This document shows, in pieces, positions 1 through 5,452 of a DNA stretch of 6,665 nt. The first letter of the stretch is position 1; every line of letters begins with the position of its first letter. This stretch comes from Candidatus Methylomirabilota bacterium (GTDB lineage: Bacteria > Methylomirabilota > Methylomirabilia > Methylomirabilales > 2-02-FULL-66-22). The position numbers and the translations under genes are program-made. The notes under the pieces were generated by a model. The model did not search any database, had not been told where the DNA came from, and worked only from the letters and a program-made list of their open reading frames with translations. The DNA lies in contig JACQVO010000041.1 of the NCBI GenBank assembly GCA_016209725.1, positions 1 to 6,665 on the forward strand. Reading direction: 5' to 3'.

Positions 1-2
1 AC

Positions 3-1483
3 GCCCGGATCCACATCGACCAGACCATCGGGCGGGGGTTACGCCAACCCTAAGGTCGCCGGGCGGGCGTGACCGCCGAAGATCGGCTGAACATCCTGGC
101 CCACGACCGGTTCCAGGAGATCATCGACGAGGCGAACCGGCCGAATTCCCCTATCCGGCTCCAGGCCGTGGCGCTCGATCCCGACCTCCTGGGGCAGAAG
201 ACGGTCACAGTCGTCTCGCAATCCCAACTTGCCTCGAAGCTCGGGCTGACGCCGGAGCAGGTCACGAGCAGCACGACCGTGGCCGGCACAGGGGAGGCGC
301 CGGCCTTTACGAGCCCGGACGCCCAGAAGGTCGCCCAGATTGCCTACGCGGCGATCCGGCGCCTGGAAAACCAGCCGAGAACGCTGCCGTCGGTCACCTA
401 CCTTCGAAGGCCCGAGATCCAGAGGCTGCCCTCGTCCAGGAGGTTGCCGCCCAGTATCGGCCCGCCCAGCTCGCCCTGGAGGCAATCGTTGAGGCGCCCG
501 ACATCGCGAGCGTCGTGGCGAGGACCACCGAGCTGGTCGTGCAGCAGACGATCGGCATTCCGCGCATTCTGGTGGTCCCAACGGGTGAGGTGAAATCGGG
601 CTTCAAGCCCTTCCAGTTGAGGGTGGAAGCCTTGCAGTATCCCCCGGTGTCCGAAGAGCTATGGGTACAGTACCTGCGGACGGGAGGGACAGAGACGGTG
701 GCGCTGGGGCGGGGCGGGATCGAGGAGGCAAGGTTGGAAGACTATATCGTCAGCGGTCTCGTAGACTTTGACGACATCTCCTACGACGACCACGCCGATC
801 TCCTCTACGACCTGGCGGCGCAGACCGTGCGGCATTTGCGGTCCTACCTCTCGGAGGACGAAACGAGCAAGGTGCTCCGCTGCTACCAGCGGGACATCGC
901 GCGGTTCATCCATGCCCAGATGCAGGAGCACTACTGGGAGGAGGCCGTCGGCTACGAGGTGAAGGTCAACAAGGGCTTCACGGAACTGAGGTCCAGCGCC
1001 TACAGCGCCGGCGCGGGCGAGACGCCGCTGGATTTCCGCATTTCGCCGGACGACAAGAGCAACATGGCGAAGTACCTGTTCAGCGGCTTCCGGCGATGCC
1101 TGTACCCGGTGCAGAAGTTCCAATCCGACCCAGAGCGCAAGCTGGCGGTCATCTTGGATCGGGAGACCTTCAAGTGGTTCAGGCCGGCCAAGGGCCAGTT
1201 CCAGATCTTCTACCGCGATGGGGCGGACCCCCAAGAGTATCAACCTGACTTCGTCGCCGAGACGGCCGACATCATATACATGCTGGCATCCAAGAGACGC
1301 GCCGACCTGGAAACAGAGCAGGTGAAAACCAAAAAGGACGTCGCCGTCCAGTGGTGCCGTCACGCCTCTCAGCACGCCTCCAGTTATGACGGCAAACCCT
1401 GGCGCTACGTCCTCATTCCCCACGACGTCATCGCCGAGAACATGACGCTGGAGGTACTGGCGGGGCAGTTCGGGGTGGAGTAG
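3..1483 (+). pseudogene. Type III-like restriction endonuclease subunit R (helicase-nuclease), 3' part, inactivated
   Basis: This is the C-terminal part of a DEAD/DEAH helicase-nuclease of the type III Res kind; the 5' part lies off the left edge. In the frame starting at 3, residues DQTIGRGLR match helicase motif VI. An in-frame TAA at 51-53 follows directly, yet family-like sequence resumes in the same frame after it (GRRAGVTAEDRL), so the stop reads as a nonsense change of a Tyr codon. Near 420-424 one base appears lost: sequence up to RRPEIQ is in one frame, and from AALVQEVAAQY the other frame continues to TAG at 1481-1483. The C-terminal nuclease block is recognisable (FRPAKGQFQIFYR, YQPDFV, KPWRYVLIPHD). 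At the ExK position of the PD-ExK motif, where relatives usually have LExK, this copy reads LASK, so the acidic residue is missing. A GTG at 69 could permit re-initiation but would give only a fragment. No methyltransferase (Mod) partner is visible. Confidence 0.85.
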
Positions 1484-1530
1484 GAGACCGCTTGGAGAAG
1501 GGGACCGAGCCACTTTATGTAGTCTTACGT

Positions 1531-1550
1531 AATTGGGGTCAGGCCTTGAT
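1531..1550. repeat. Border-like sequence resembling flanks of REP-associated transposase elements
   Basis: AATTGGGGTCAGGCCTTGAT, 48 bp after the Res stop codon, resembles the GGGGTCAGGC-type flank that I associate with REP-associated tyrosine transposase (RAYT) elements in many environmental genomes. A similar string, ATTGGGGTCGGGCTTGG, occurs at 6004-6020. No transposase is visible nearby, so this would be a solo remnant. The identification is from memory of similar flanks. Confidence 0.3.
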
Positions 1551-1784
1551 TATTTGCTATTCGCAAACGGGACCCGGCCGCTTCTTCGGTGTCAAGGTAA
1601 ATCCTTCCTCTCGACGGCTGCGCGTCGTGCATTGGGTTGTAGTAGCCCGCTCCCCGTGGAGCCTCTCCCGGTTGTGCTTCCCCGCCCCATCGTAGTGGTG
1701 CGATGCGGCGGCGGCGCTGCCGGACGCGCGCAGCCGGCCTAGCCCGAGCTGAGGAAGCGGGAGAGGCGCGCCTGTGTCCCCACG

Positions 1785-1803
1785 AGGTCCCCCACGGGGG
1801 CCT
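1785..1803. repeat. GC-rich hairpin
   Basis: The arms AGGTCCCCC and GGGGGCCT pair over eight positions with one bulged T and a very short loop. No T-run follows, so a terminator is unlikely. It lies in gene-free DNA and its role is unknown. Confidence 0.35.
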
Positions 1804-1921
1804 CCACGTTGGAAGCGCGCTCCCTCTCCCCGGGGAGCGGCCGATGGTCTTCGACCAACTCATCAGCTCGAACGCGCCACACATCCTCGCGCCTCGCCCG
1901 TTGCCCGCGCGAGGGAGCTCG

Positions 1922-1939
1922 CTCTCTCCCGGAAGAGAG
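1922..1939. repeat. Short hairpin CTCTCT-CCCGGA-AGAGAG
   Basis: Six-base perfect arms with a six-base loop. Related CTCTCCC strings recur near 1664 and 1823, which gives the stretch a repetitive feel. There is no T-tract and no adjacent gene, so no function can be assigned. Confidence 0.3.
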
Positions 1940-2064
1940 TGAATCCCACCCATGCGCTGGGGGGATTGCTCGGACGACTTCGCCTCCTTCGCCCTAGCCA
2001 ATGCCCGCGCGCTCCTGTATGCTATCATCGCCAAAGCTCAGGGCCCCATGGGTGCCCTGCTCCT

Positions 2065-2154
2065 GGCGGTGCCTGCGGATTCCGACTGGTTCTGGATGCT
2101 GGCTGGAGTTGCTCTCTGCCCATACCCAATTCTGCAGGCAGTGCCTGCAGAATC
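2065..2154. repeat. Imperfect 18-bp direct repeat, 72-bp period
   Basis: GGCGGTGCCTGCGGATTC at 2065-2082 and GGCAGTGCCTGCAGAATC at 2137-2154 match at 15 of 18 positions. The offset is 72 bp, exactly 24 codons. On the minus strand they read NPQAPPGA and ILQALPAE in the same frame, as if a short peptide-coding unit had been duplicated inside a YhcG-type gene before it decayed. Confidence 0.4.
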
Positions 2155-2225
2155 TGGAACTGGGCGAAGAACCGCTTCATATCCCATAGATTCCGGGCTG
2201 AGAAGCCCTGGCCATACTCGCTGTG
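2118..2225 (-). pseudogene. Fragment of a YhcG/DUF1016-family nuclease gene
   Basis: On the minus strand, about 36 codons read HSEYGQGFSARNLWDMKRFF and continue AQFQILQALPAELGMG. This resembles the N-terminal DUF1016 (YhcG_N) signature, in which YG.GFS..NL..M..F is followed by a stretch with ILQ..SAEL-type residues. The family consists of roughly 350-residue proteins with an N-terminal DUF1016 domain and a C-terminal PD-(D/E)XK nuclease domain. Neither the upstream part of DUF1016 nor the nuclease domain can be found here, and the flanking codons do not fit the family, so this is a remnant rather than a gene. The 25-bp palindrome at 2129-2153 falls inside it. The assignment rests on a short motif. 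Confidence 0.5.
2129..2153. repeat. 25-bp palindrome with 12-bp perfect arms
   Basis: The arms ATTCTGCAGGCA and TGCCTGCAGAAT are exact reverse complements around a single G at 2141. Allowing one bulged base (C2154), pairing continues through CCA at 2126-2128 with TGG at 2155-2157. No T-run follows. Because of the symmetry both strands read almost the same peptide (ILQALPAE on minus, ILQAVPAE on plus). It could be a relic of a palindromic mobile repeat. Confidence 0.6.
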
Positions 2226-2280
2226 GTGGATACGTAGCACGGTTATCGCGGTTTTTGGTCGGCTCCAACTGGCTGTACGA

Positions 2281-2320
2281 AGGGGACCCGGCATTATCAG
2301 TCAAATTGTTGCTGTCCCCT
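2281..2320. repeat. 7-bp inverted repeat AGGGGAC...GTCCCCT enclosing 26 bp
   Basis: AGGGGAC (2281-2287) and GTCCCCT (2314-2320) are perfect inverted copies around an AT-richer core. Read on the minus strand, GGGGACAGCAACAATTTGACTG resembles the GGGGACAG-type flank seen beside RAYT elements. It could be the right-hand partner of the border-like sequence at 1531. This is a weak assignment. Confidence 0.3.
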
Positions 2321-2325
2321 GACCG

Positions 2326-2341
2326 CGCGCTGGCCAGCGCG
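2326..2341. repeat. 16-bp perfect palindrome
   Basis: CGCGCTGGCCAGCGCG is its own reverse complement with no spacer, centred on TGGCCA. It begins 6 bp after the GTCCCCT arm of the previous inverted repeat. It could be a protein-binding site or an element end; nothing nearby distinguishes these. Confidence 0.45.
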
Positions 2342-2537
2342 TAAGCTCGCCGCTTCTGGCTCCCCCCACCGCTCCGCCAAGCCGGCGCAGACGAGAGTCC
2401 GGCGGCGTTTCGAGCAGACGGGCTTCTCTGTCTAGGGTAAGCTGCCATCGGGAAACCTGCCGAGCCGGAGAACAACCAGAGCGCCAGATTCTGTGGTCAT
2501 GAACACGAACAACAGATCAGGTGATAAGAAAATCCTC

Positions 2538-2566
2538 TTGACATGAGTTAACTGGGATGTTAACCG
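2538..2566 (+). promoter_or_regulatory. Probable promoter of the toxin-antitoxin-chaperone operon
   Basis: A consensus -35 box TTGACA (2538-2543) is followed after 17 bp by TAACCG (2561-2566). The -10 is poor, but a TGT extended -10 element stands directly before it (2558-2560). The predicted start is around 2573, about 16 nt before the toxin GTG. A weak AAGG (2575-2578) lies 10 nt before that codon. Confidence 0.5.
2547..2564. promoter_or_regulatory. Candidate operator GTTAAC-N6-GTTAAC
   Basis: Two copies of the palindromic hexamer GTTAAC (2547-2552 and 2559-2564) are separated by TGGGAT, so the 18-bp site has dyad symmetry. It covers the promoter spacer and most of the -10 box. This is where an HTH antitoxin dimer would have to bind to repress its own operon, as is usual for HigA-type systems. 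Binding itself is inferred. Confidence 0.5.
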
Positions 2567-2588
2567 TAGGCCACAAGGCTAAGCCTGC

Positions 2589-2990
2589 GTGAAGCCTCAA
2601 AAGACTCCTCTCACCAAAGTGATACATGCAGTGCCTGGTGCCAAGATCCGAGTCGAGGCAGTTGTGCTCGATGATGGTTCGTGTCCCGCCGAAGAGTTCC
2701 TTAATCACCTGGGCGAACTAGGTACCGCGAAAATGAAGGGCCTTTTCGATTTGTTTGTGCGGACCTACCCTCGCCATCTGAGCGACCAGAAGTTTAAGAG
2801 GATCGAGGGTACTGATCTCTTTGAATTCAAGTCCTTCCAGATACGCATGCCCTGTTTTTTCTCCCAAGACGGTCGAGTACTCCTGGCACACGGGTTGATC
2901 AAGAAGACGGACAAGTTGCAGGTGAGTGATGTCAGGAAGGCTCGGGAGATCAAAGCGTCCTTTGAGAGGAGAGTGAGGCCAGATGGCTAA
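2589..2990 (+). CDS. higB: HigB/RelE-like toxin (Gp49-like mRNA interferase)
   Basis: This 133-residue protein is predicted to be a ribosome-dependent mRNA-cleaving toxin of the RelE/HigB (phage Gp49-like) superfamily. The core after residue 20 has the family order: a first strand and acidic helix (IRVEAVVL, then PAEEFLNHLGEL), a central segment leading into LFEFKSFQIRMPCFF (residues 77-91), the hydrophobic strand RVLLAHGLIKKTDK (residues 96-109) corresponding to the usual h.F.KKT.. signature, and a closing helix (VRKAREIKASFERR). GTG at 2589 is chosen because a stop (2580-2582) closes the frame directly upstream; internal GTGs at 2619 and 2631 are alternatives, since the first 18 residues are not family-like. 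It is the first gene of a three-gene operon and overlaps the antitoxin start by 8 nt. Toxin-first order is typical of higBA. Confidence 0.85.
   Translation: MKPQKTPLTKVIHAVPGAKIRVEAVVLDDGSCPAEEFLNHLGELGTAKMKGLFDLFVRTYPRHLSDQKFKRIEGTDLFEFKSFQIRMPCFFSQDGRVLLAHGLIKKTDKLQVSDVRKAREIKASFERRVRPDG
2965..2978 (+). promoter_or_regulatory. Strong purine-rich ribosome binding region for higA
   Basis: GAGAGGAGAGTGAGG precedes the antitoxin ATG at 2983 and offers two Shine-Dalgarno-like cores: AGGAG (2967-2971) and GAGG (2975-2978, spacing 4 nt). The toxin itself has only a weak AAGG. The difference would favour antitoxin synthesis from the shared mRNA. Confidence 0.55.
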
Positions 2991-3381
2991 GAGCTGGTTC
3001 GAGAGCAGGCATTCGACCCGGCGCCAGCAGCTCCTTTTTGAACAGGAACGAGCAGCGCTGTTGGCGACGGAGGAGATTCTCAAGCTCATGGAGCGCGAGG
3101 GTATCAGCAAGGCTGATCTCGCGAAGGCGCTCGGAAAATCGAAGGCGTACATCACCCAGGCTTTGTCGGGCGGGCGAAACATGACCCTCCGCACGCTTGC
3201 ATCGTTTGCCTGGGCCTGCGGCTATTCCATTCGCGGACTTGACTTGACGCGGATCGAGCTGCCGGAAGTGACGATGGCGCTTGAGGAACGTTCGCCACGA
3301 CTGTTGTGGGCCCGTCTCGAGAATCCGCGCAGGGAGATCCGCCTGGAAGCCCCGGCGCAGGACCTGCAACTGGCGGCGTAG
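2983..3381 (+). CDS. higA: HigA-like HTH (XRE family) antitoxin with C-terminal extension
   Basis: This 132-residue antitoxin is expected to bind and neutralise the upstream toxin and to repress the operon. Residues about 31-82 form an XRE/Cro-type helix-turn-helix: ISKADLAKALGKSKAYITQA is followed by LSGGRNMTLRTLASFAWACG, with the conserved S..Y(I/V)...L.G..N.TL..L pattern. Residues 1-30 form a charged N-terminal helix. Residues 83-132 lie beyond the HTH core and include an RLLWARLENP stretch and a hydrophobic QLAA end. In TAC systems such as M. tuberculosis Rv1955-1957 a C-terminal extension of HigA is the chaperone-addiction region bound by the SecB-like partner; by analogy this tail is the candidate here. 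ATG at 2983 follows a good Shine-Dalgarno and overlaps the toxin by 8 nt; the chaperone gene begins 2 nt after the stop. Confidence 0.87.
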   Translation: MAKSWFESRHSTRRQQLLFEQERAALLATEEILKLMEREGISKADLAKALGKSKAYITQALSGGRNMTLRTLASFAWACGYSIRGLDLTRIELPEVTMALEERSPRLLWARLENPRREIRLEAPAQDLQLAA

Positions 3382-3383
3382 CA

Positions 3384-3926
3384 ATGAGGAAACCCCGGAA
3401 AGACTTGTCCCAGCTTAAATTGGTAGGCCAGATCACACCACATGTCGAGATTGTGGATGTGCGCCTCATCCGCATGTCCGGTCGCGTCTACCCTGATGGC
3501 GATGCAGAGATCGGCCCTAAGGTCCGCCTGCGTTTCAGCCAAAACTCCCGCTGTAGCCAAGTCGGGACTGAATTGTCCGTAGCGGTCCAGTTTACCATGA
3601 GGGGCGTTCAAGAGCAGGATGTTGCCAAGAAGGTAGTGGAGCTGTCGGCTGTGTTCGGATTGTCTTACCGCCTAAGCCAGGAGATACAGCTTACGCCAGA
3701 ACAGCTCAGCGCATTTTCTAAAGTGAATGCAATCTACAATGCTTGGCCGTATTGGCGTGAACTCGTGCAGACCACGATCGCGCGCATGGGATTGCCGCGC
3801 CTGATTGTCCCGGTCTTTCGAGTTGCCCGCCCCAGAATCGAAAAGGTAAAGTCGGGGGACAGAACCGATACCGCTGATCGTCCGGAACGTGTCAACAAGA
3901 ATGAACCTGCCAAGAAGACTTCCTAG
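3384..3926 (+). CDS. SecB-like chaperone of a toxin-antitoxin-chaperone system
   Basis: This 180-residue protein has the SecB fold pattern. A beta-rich N-terminal half (residues 20-75, alternating strands such as KVRLRFSQ and TELSVAVQFTM) is followed by a region ending in LTPEQLSAFSKVNAIYNAWPYWRELVQ (residues 103-129). That matches the SecB signature of an F..vNa....wPY.RE helix, then MGLPRLIVPVFRV (residues 135-147), the usual G.P.L.L.P..F element. A charged Lys/Arg/Asp-rich tail fills residues 150-180. In this setting it is more likely the TAC chaperone that protects HigA from aggregation and proteolysis than the general export SecB. ATG at 3384 lies 2 nt after the higA stop with little Shine-Dalgarno, suggesting translational coupling. 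A longer start at 3306 would run through the higA coding region in another frame with low-complexity sequence and is rejected. Confidence 0.85.
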   Translation: MRKPRKDLSQLKLVGQITPHVEIVDVRLIRMSGRVYPDGDAEIGPKVRLRFSQNSRCSQVGTELSVAVQFTMRGVQEQDVAKKVVELSAVFGLSYRLSQEIQLTPEQLSAFSKVNAIYNAWPYWRELVQTTIARMGLPRLIVPVFRVARPRIEKVKSGDRTDTADRPERVNKNEPAKKTS

Positions 3927-3957
3927 ACGTAGACATAGGGATTCCTCTCCGCAGGGC

Positions 3958-3990
3958 GGTTGGGGGTGACCCGACCTCTTATCTTTCTTC
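3958..3990 (+). terminator. Probable intrinsic terminator of the TAC operon
   Basis: GGTTGGG (3958-3964) pairs with CCCGACC (3970-3976) through seven pairs, one of them G:U, around a GGTGA loop. It is followed by the T-rich TCTTATCTTTCTTC. It starts 31 nt after the chaperone stop codon. Confidence 0.55.
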
Positions 3991-4205
3991 GAGCCAAGAT
4001 TCTTCCCTCTACGTCTGTGCGTCGTACGCTTGTTTGCTTGCCCGGTTCTCCTCGGAGCCTCTCATGGCTTCCTGCCCTGCACCCGGGTAGTGGCTCATGG
4101 CAAATGCGGATCTTCGAACTCGGACTCGCGAATGCCGGGGTTCGGCTCTTTGAGGCGGTGTAACCGGCTGACGCCTGCAAGCGGTGCCCATTCGGGGTGA
4201 AGAAC
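3991..4205. other. Intergenic DNA, nothing recognisable
   Basis: About 215 bp lie between the terminator and the alr fragment. Short open frames on both strands have no family features or ribosome sites. I searched by eye for tRNA T-loops and IS ends; a TTCGAA at 4114 lacks the flanking stem. A 9-bp inverted pair AGACGTAGA/TCTACGTCT (3925-3933 and 4008-4016) is probably chance. Confidence 0.5.
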
Positions 4206-4634
4206 TTACACGGATGCGACCGAGGGCGCCTGTACGGCAGGCAGGTACACCCGCGGCACGCGCGGGCCGATGCGGCTGAGGATCTCGTAGCTGATGGTCC
4301 CCTGGGCCTCCGCGACCTCGTCGGCGGTGATCTCTTCCTCGCCCTGCCGGCCGATCAGGACCGCCTCGTCCCCCACCCGGATGTTTGAAAGGCCGCTCAC
4401 ATCCACCATGGTCATGTCCATGCACACCCGCCCGATGATGGGGACCCGGTGCCCTCGGACCAGTACCTGGCCGCGGTTGGACAGCAGGCGCCCGCAGCCG
4501 TCGACGTACCCCACGGGCAGCGTGGCCACGCGGACATCCCGGGAGGCGACGAAGGTGCGGCCGTAGCTCACGTTGTCGCCGCGGGCCACATCCTTGGCGC
4601 GGGACTTCAAGGCACCGAATAAGCAGGGAACCAT
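4206..4634 (-). pseudogene. alr: Truncated alanine racemase, C-terminal domain fragment (copy 1)
   Basis: This is the C-terminal beta-domain of alanine racemase without the PLP-binding barrel. A frame from ATG 4634 would give 142 residues; clear racemase sequence runs from KDVARGDNVSYGRTF to RVYLPA (about residues 14-133). The Tyr of SYG (the catalytic Tyr265 equivalent in Bacillus stearothermophilus Alr) and the CMDM substrate-site motif are kept, while GYADG reads GYVDG. The N-terminal domain with the PLP lysine is absent, so it cannot be a working racemase. It is about 92% identical in protein to copy 2 at the right edge, but has a different C-terminus (VQAPSVASV). Upstream of KDV the residues FGALKSRA may be a deleted remnant of the domain junction. 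Its 5' end abuts the divergent promoter of the PIN operon, so transcription is doubtful. Confidence 0.8.
4236..4595. repeat. Long direct repeat, copy 1 (alr 3' end)
   Basis: These 360 bp align without gaps to 6102-6461 at a constant offset of 1866 bp. By hand I count about 22 mismatches (about 94% identity), with 68 consecutive identical bases at 4505-4572. Similarity stops sharply after ATCCTT: GGCGCGG follows here and AATTTGG in copy 2. Both copies have the same orientation and flank the PIN operon. Confidence 0.9.
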
Positions 4635-4637
4635 CCC

Positions 4638-4666
4638 TTGACACAGAAGACAAGCACGGCCATACT
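4638..4666 (+). promoter_or_regulatory. Promoter of the PIN operon, predicted leaderless
   Basis: TTGACA (4638-4643), a 17-bp spacer and CATACT (4661-4666) form a good sigma70-type promoter. Only six bases separate the -10 from the ATG at 4673, so the expected transcription start falls on or next to the A of the start codon. There is no Shine-Dalgarno in ACTTTACCC before the ATG. Confidence 0.6.
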
Positions 4667-4672
4667 TTACCC

Positions 4673-5452
4673 ATGACCTCCGACACAGTTACCCTCGTCT
4701 TGTCTGGTGATGTGCCGCTTGATTCGTTCGCCCACGCTATCGCTCGATTCCATTCCCTGATTCGTGGGCTTTCCGCCGACGCTGGAAGCCCAGAACTGGA
4801 ATGGATGATCGATGACCTGGAGCGGAGCAGCACTATTGCCACTGCCCGAGGGATTGGTGCGCCGGACCGCGTGGCGGCGGTAGTCCGAGCGTACGAAGTG
4901 GTGGGTGAGGATCTGGCCGTTGGCAACGAAATGGACCGATACTCGCGACGTGTGAGGCGCGCGGCGCTTGGGTTGCGTGCCCTTGTCGGCGGAAAGATCG
5001 AGGCGGTCCGGTTTGAGACCGCGGCGCGTGAGGCAATCATTCGACAAGCTGGGGATTTGGGTAGTCAGGGCCCCCTCCCCGGTGTGCCGGGGGACCGGCT
5101 TCCGCCAGTGTCTCGATCCGCTTATGGGGCAGTAGAAGGGCGAGTGCAGACGCTGTCGAATCGGGGTGGTCTCCGATTCACGCTGTTCGACTTGTTGCAC
5201 GATCGCGCGGTCTCGTGCTACTTGAAAGAGGGGTACGAGGACATCATGCGCAATGCCTGGGGCAGAGTGGCTGCCGTCGCCGGTTGGATTTCCCGCGATC
5301 CGGCGACGGGACGCCCGACGACGGTTCGACACGTCACGACGGTGCACATCCGCCCGGAATCCTCCGCCACCTACCGCGATGCCCGCGGCGCTCTGCCGAG
5401 TGTCACCGGAGAGTTGCCGGAGCACGTGATCCGCCGTCTCCGCGATGCCTGA
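4673..5452 (+). CDS. Uncharacterised 259-residue protein paired with a PIN nuclease
   Basis: I do not recognise a named family. The N-terminal part (residues 1-80) alternates strands and helices: TVTLVLSGDVPLDSFAHAI leads into a helix, then LEWMIDDLERSSTIATARG suggests a compact alpha/beta domain. Residues 85-125 are Arg-rich (RYSRRVRRAALGLRALVGG). Residues 131-148 form a Gly/Pro linker. Residues 150-226 look like a separate beta-rich domain: YGAVEGRVQTLSNRGGLRFT, LFDLLHDRAVSCYL, GRVAAVAGWISRDPATGRP. Its G-V-x-S...-LRFTL-D-...-V-x-G pattern recalls OB-fold-like nucleic-acid-binding modules; that is inference only. There is no signal peptide or membrane segment, so it is probably cytoplasmic. 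ATG 4673 is fixed by the promoter 6 bp upstream. The stop overlaps the PIN gene by 8 nt, so it is translationally coupled and plausibly the antitoxin or partner, though far larger than a typical VapB. Confidence 0.85.
   Translation: MTSDTVTLVLSGDVPLDSFAHAIARFHSLIRGLSADAGSPELEWMIDDLERSSTIATARGIGAPDRVAAVVRAYEVVGEDLAVGNEMDRYSRRVRRAALGLRALVGGKIEAVRFETAAREAIIRQAGDLGSQGPLPGVPGDRLPPVSRSAYGAVEGRVQTLSNRGGLRFTLFDLLHDRAVSCYLKEGYEDIMRNAWGRVAAVAGWISRDPATGRPTTVRHVTTVHIRPESSATYRDARGALPSVTGELPEHVIRRLRDA

Larger units (their letters stand above)
1484..2537. other. About 1 kb without an intact gene; degenerate, repeat-rich intergenic DNA
   Basis: No open frame here has convincing protein-family features, a ribosome site and a plausible start. 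The frames that stay open (for example minus 1525-2034 and plus 1952-2344) have low-complexity Arg/Pro/Ser/Gly-rich translations typical of GC-rich noncoding DNA. What can be seen is a REP-element-like border sequence near 1531, hairpins at 1785-1803 and 1922-1939, an imperfect 72-bp-spaced direct repeat, a YhcG-like gene fragment on the minus strand, and palindromes at 2129-2153 and 2326-2341. I read the stretch as accumulated remnants of mobile and defence DNA between the dead restriction gene and the TAC operon. Confidence 0.6.

Noticed and set aside
659..1513. Long minus-strand open frame (284 codons) opposite the restriction gene
   Set aside because: It is antisense to clear Res coding sequence, has no family features and arises from GC-rich codon bias.
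1525..2034. Minus-strand open frame of 169 codons in the gene-free stretch
   Set aside because: No recognisable domain, biased composition, and its end runs into the REP-like border string.
1952..2344. Plus-strand open frame of 130 codons
   Set aside because: No family match, no ribosome site; it reads antisense through the YhcG-like fragment and across palindromes.
3306..3383. Longer start for the SecB-like chaperone
   Set aside because: The extra 26 residues lie inside higA in another frame and are Gly/Pro/Ala-rich, unlike a SecB N-terminus; the ATG at 3384 fits the operon spacing.
3925..4016. 9-bp inverted pair AGACGTAGA/TCTACGTCT as possible element ends
   Set aside because: The copies are 74 bp apart, one overlaps the chaperone stop codon, and there is no target duplication or transposase; chance is likely.
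4090..4170. tRNA-like TTCGAA loop
   Set aside because: The flanking bases do not form a T-stem and no acceptor or anticodon stem can be drawn.
4009..5040. Minus-strand open frame of 343 codons
   Set aside because: It crosses the alr fragment in the wrong frame and runs antisense to the 259-aa gene; its translation is low-complexity Arg/Pro/Ser.
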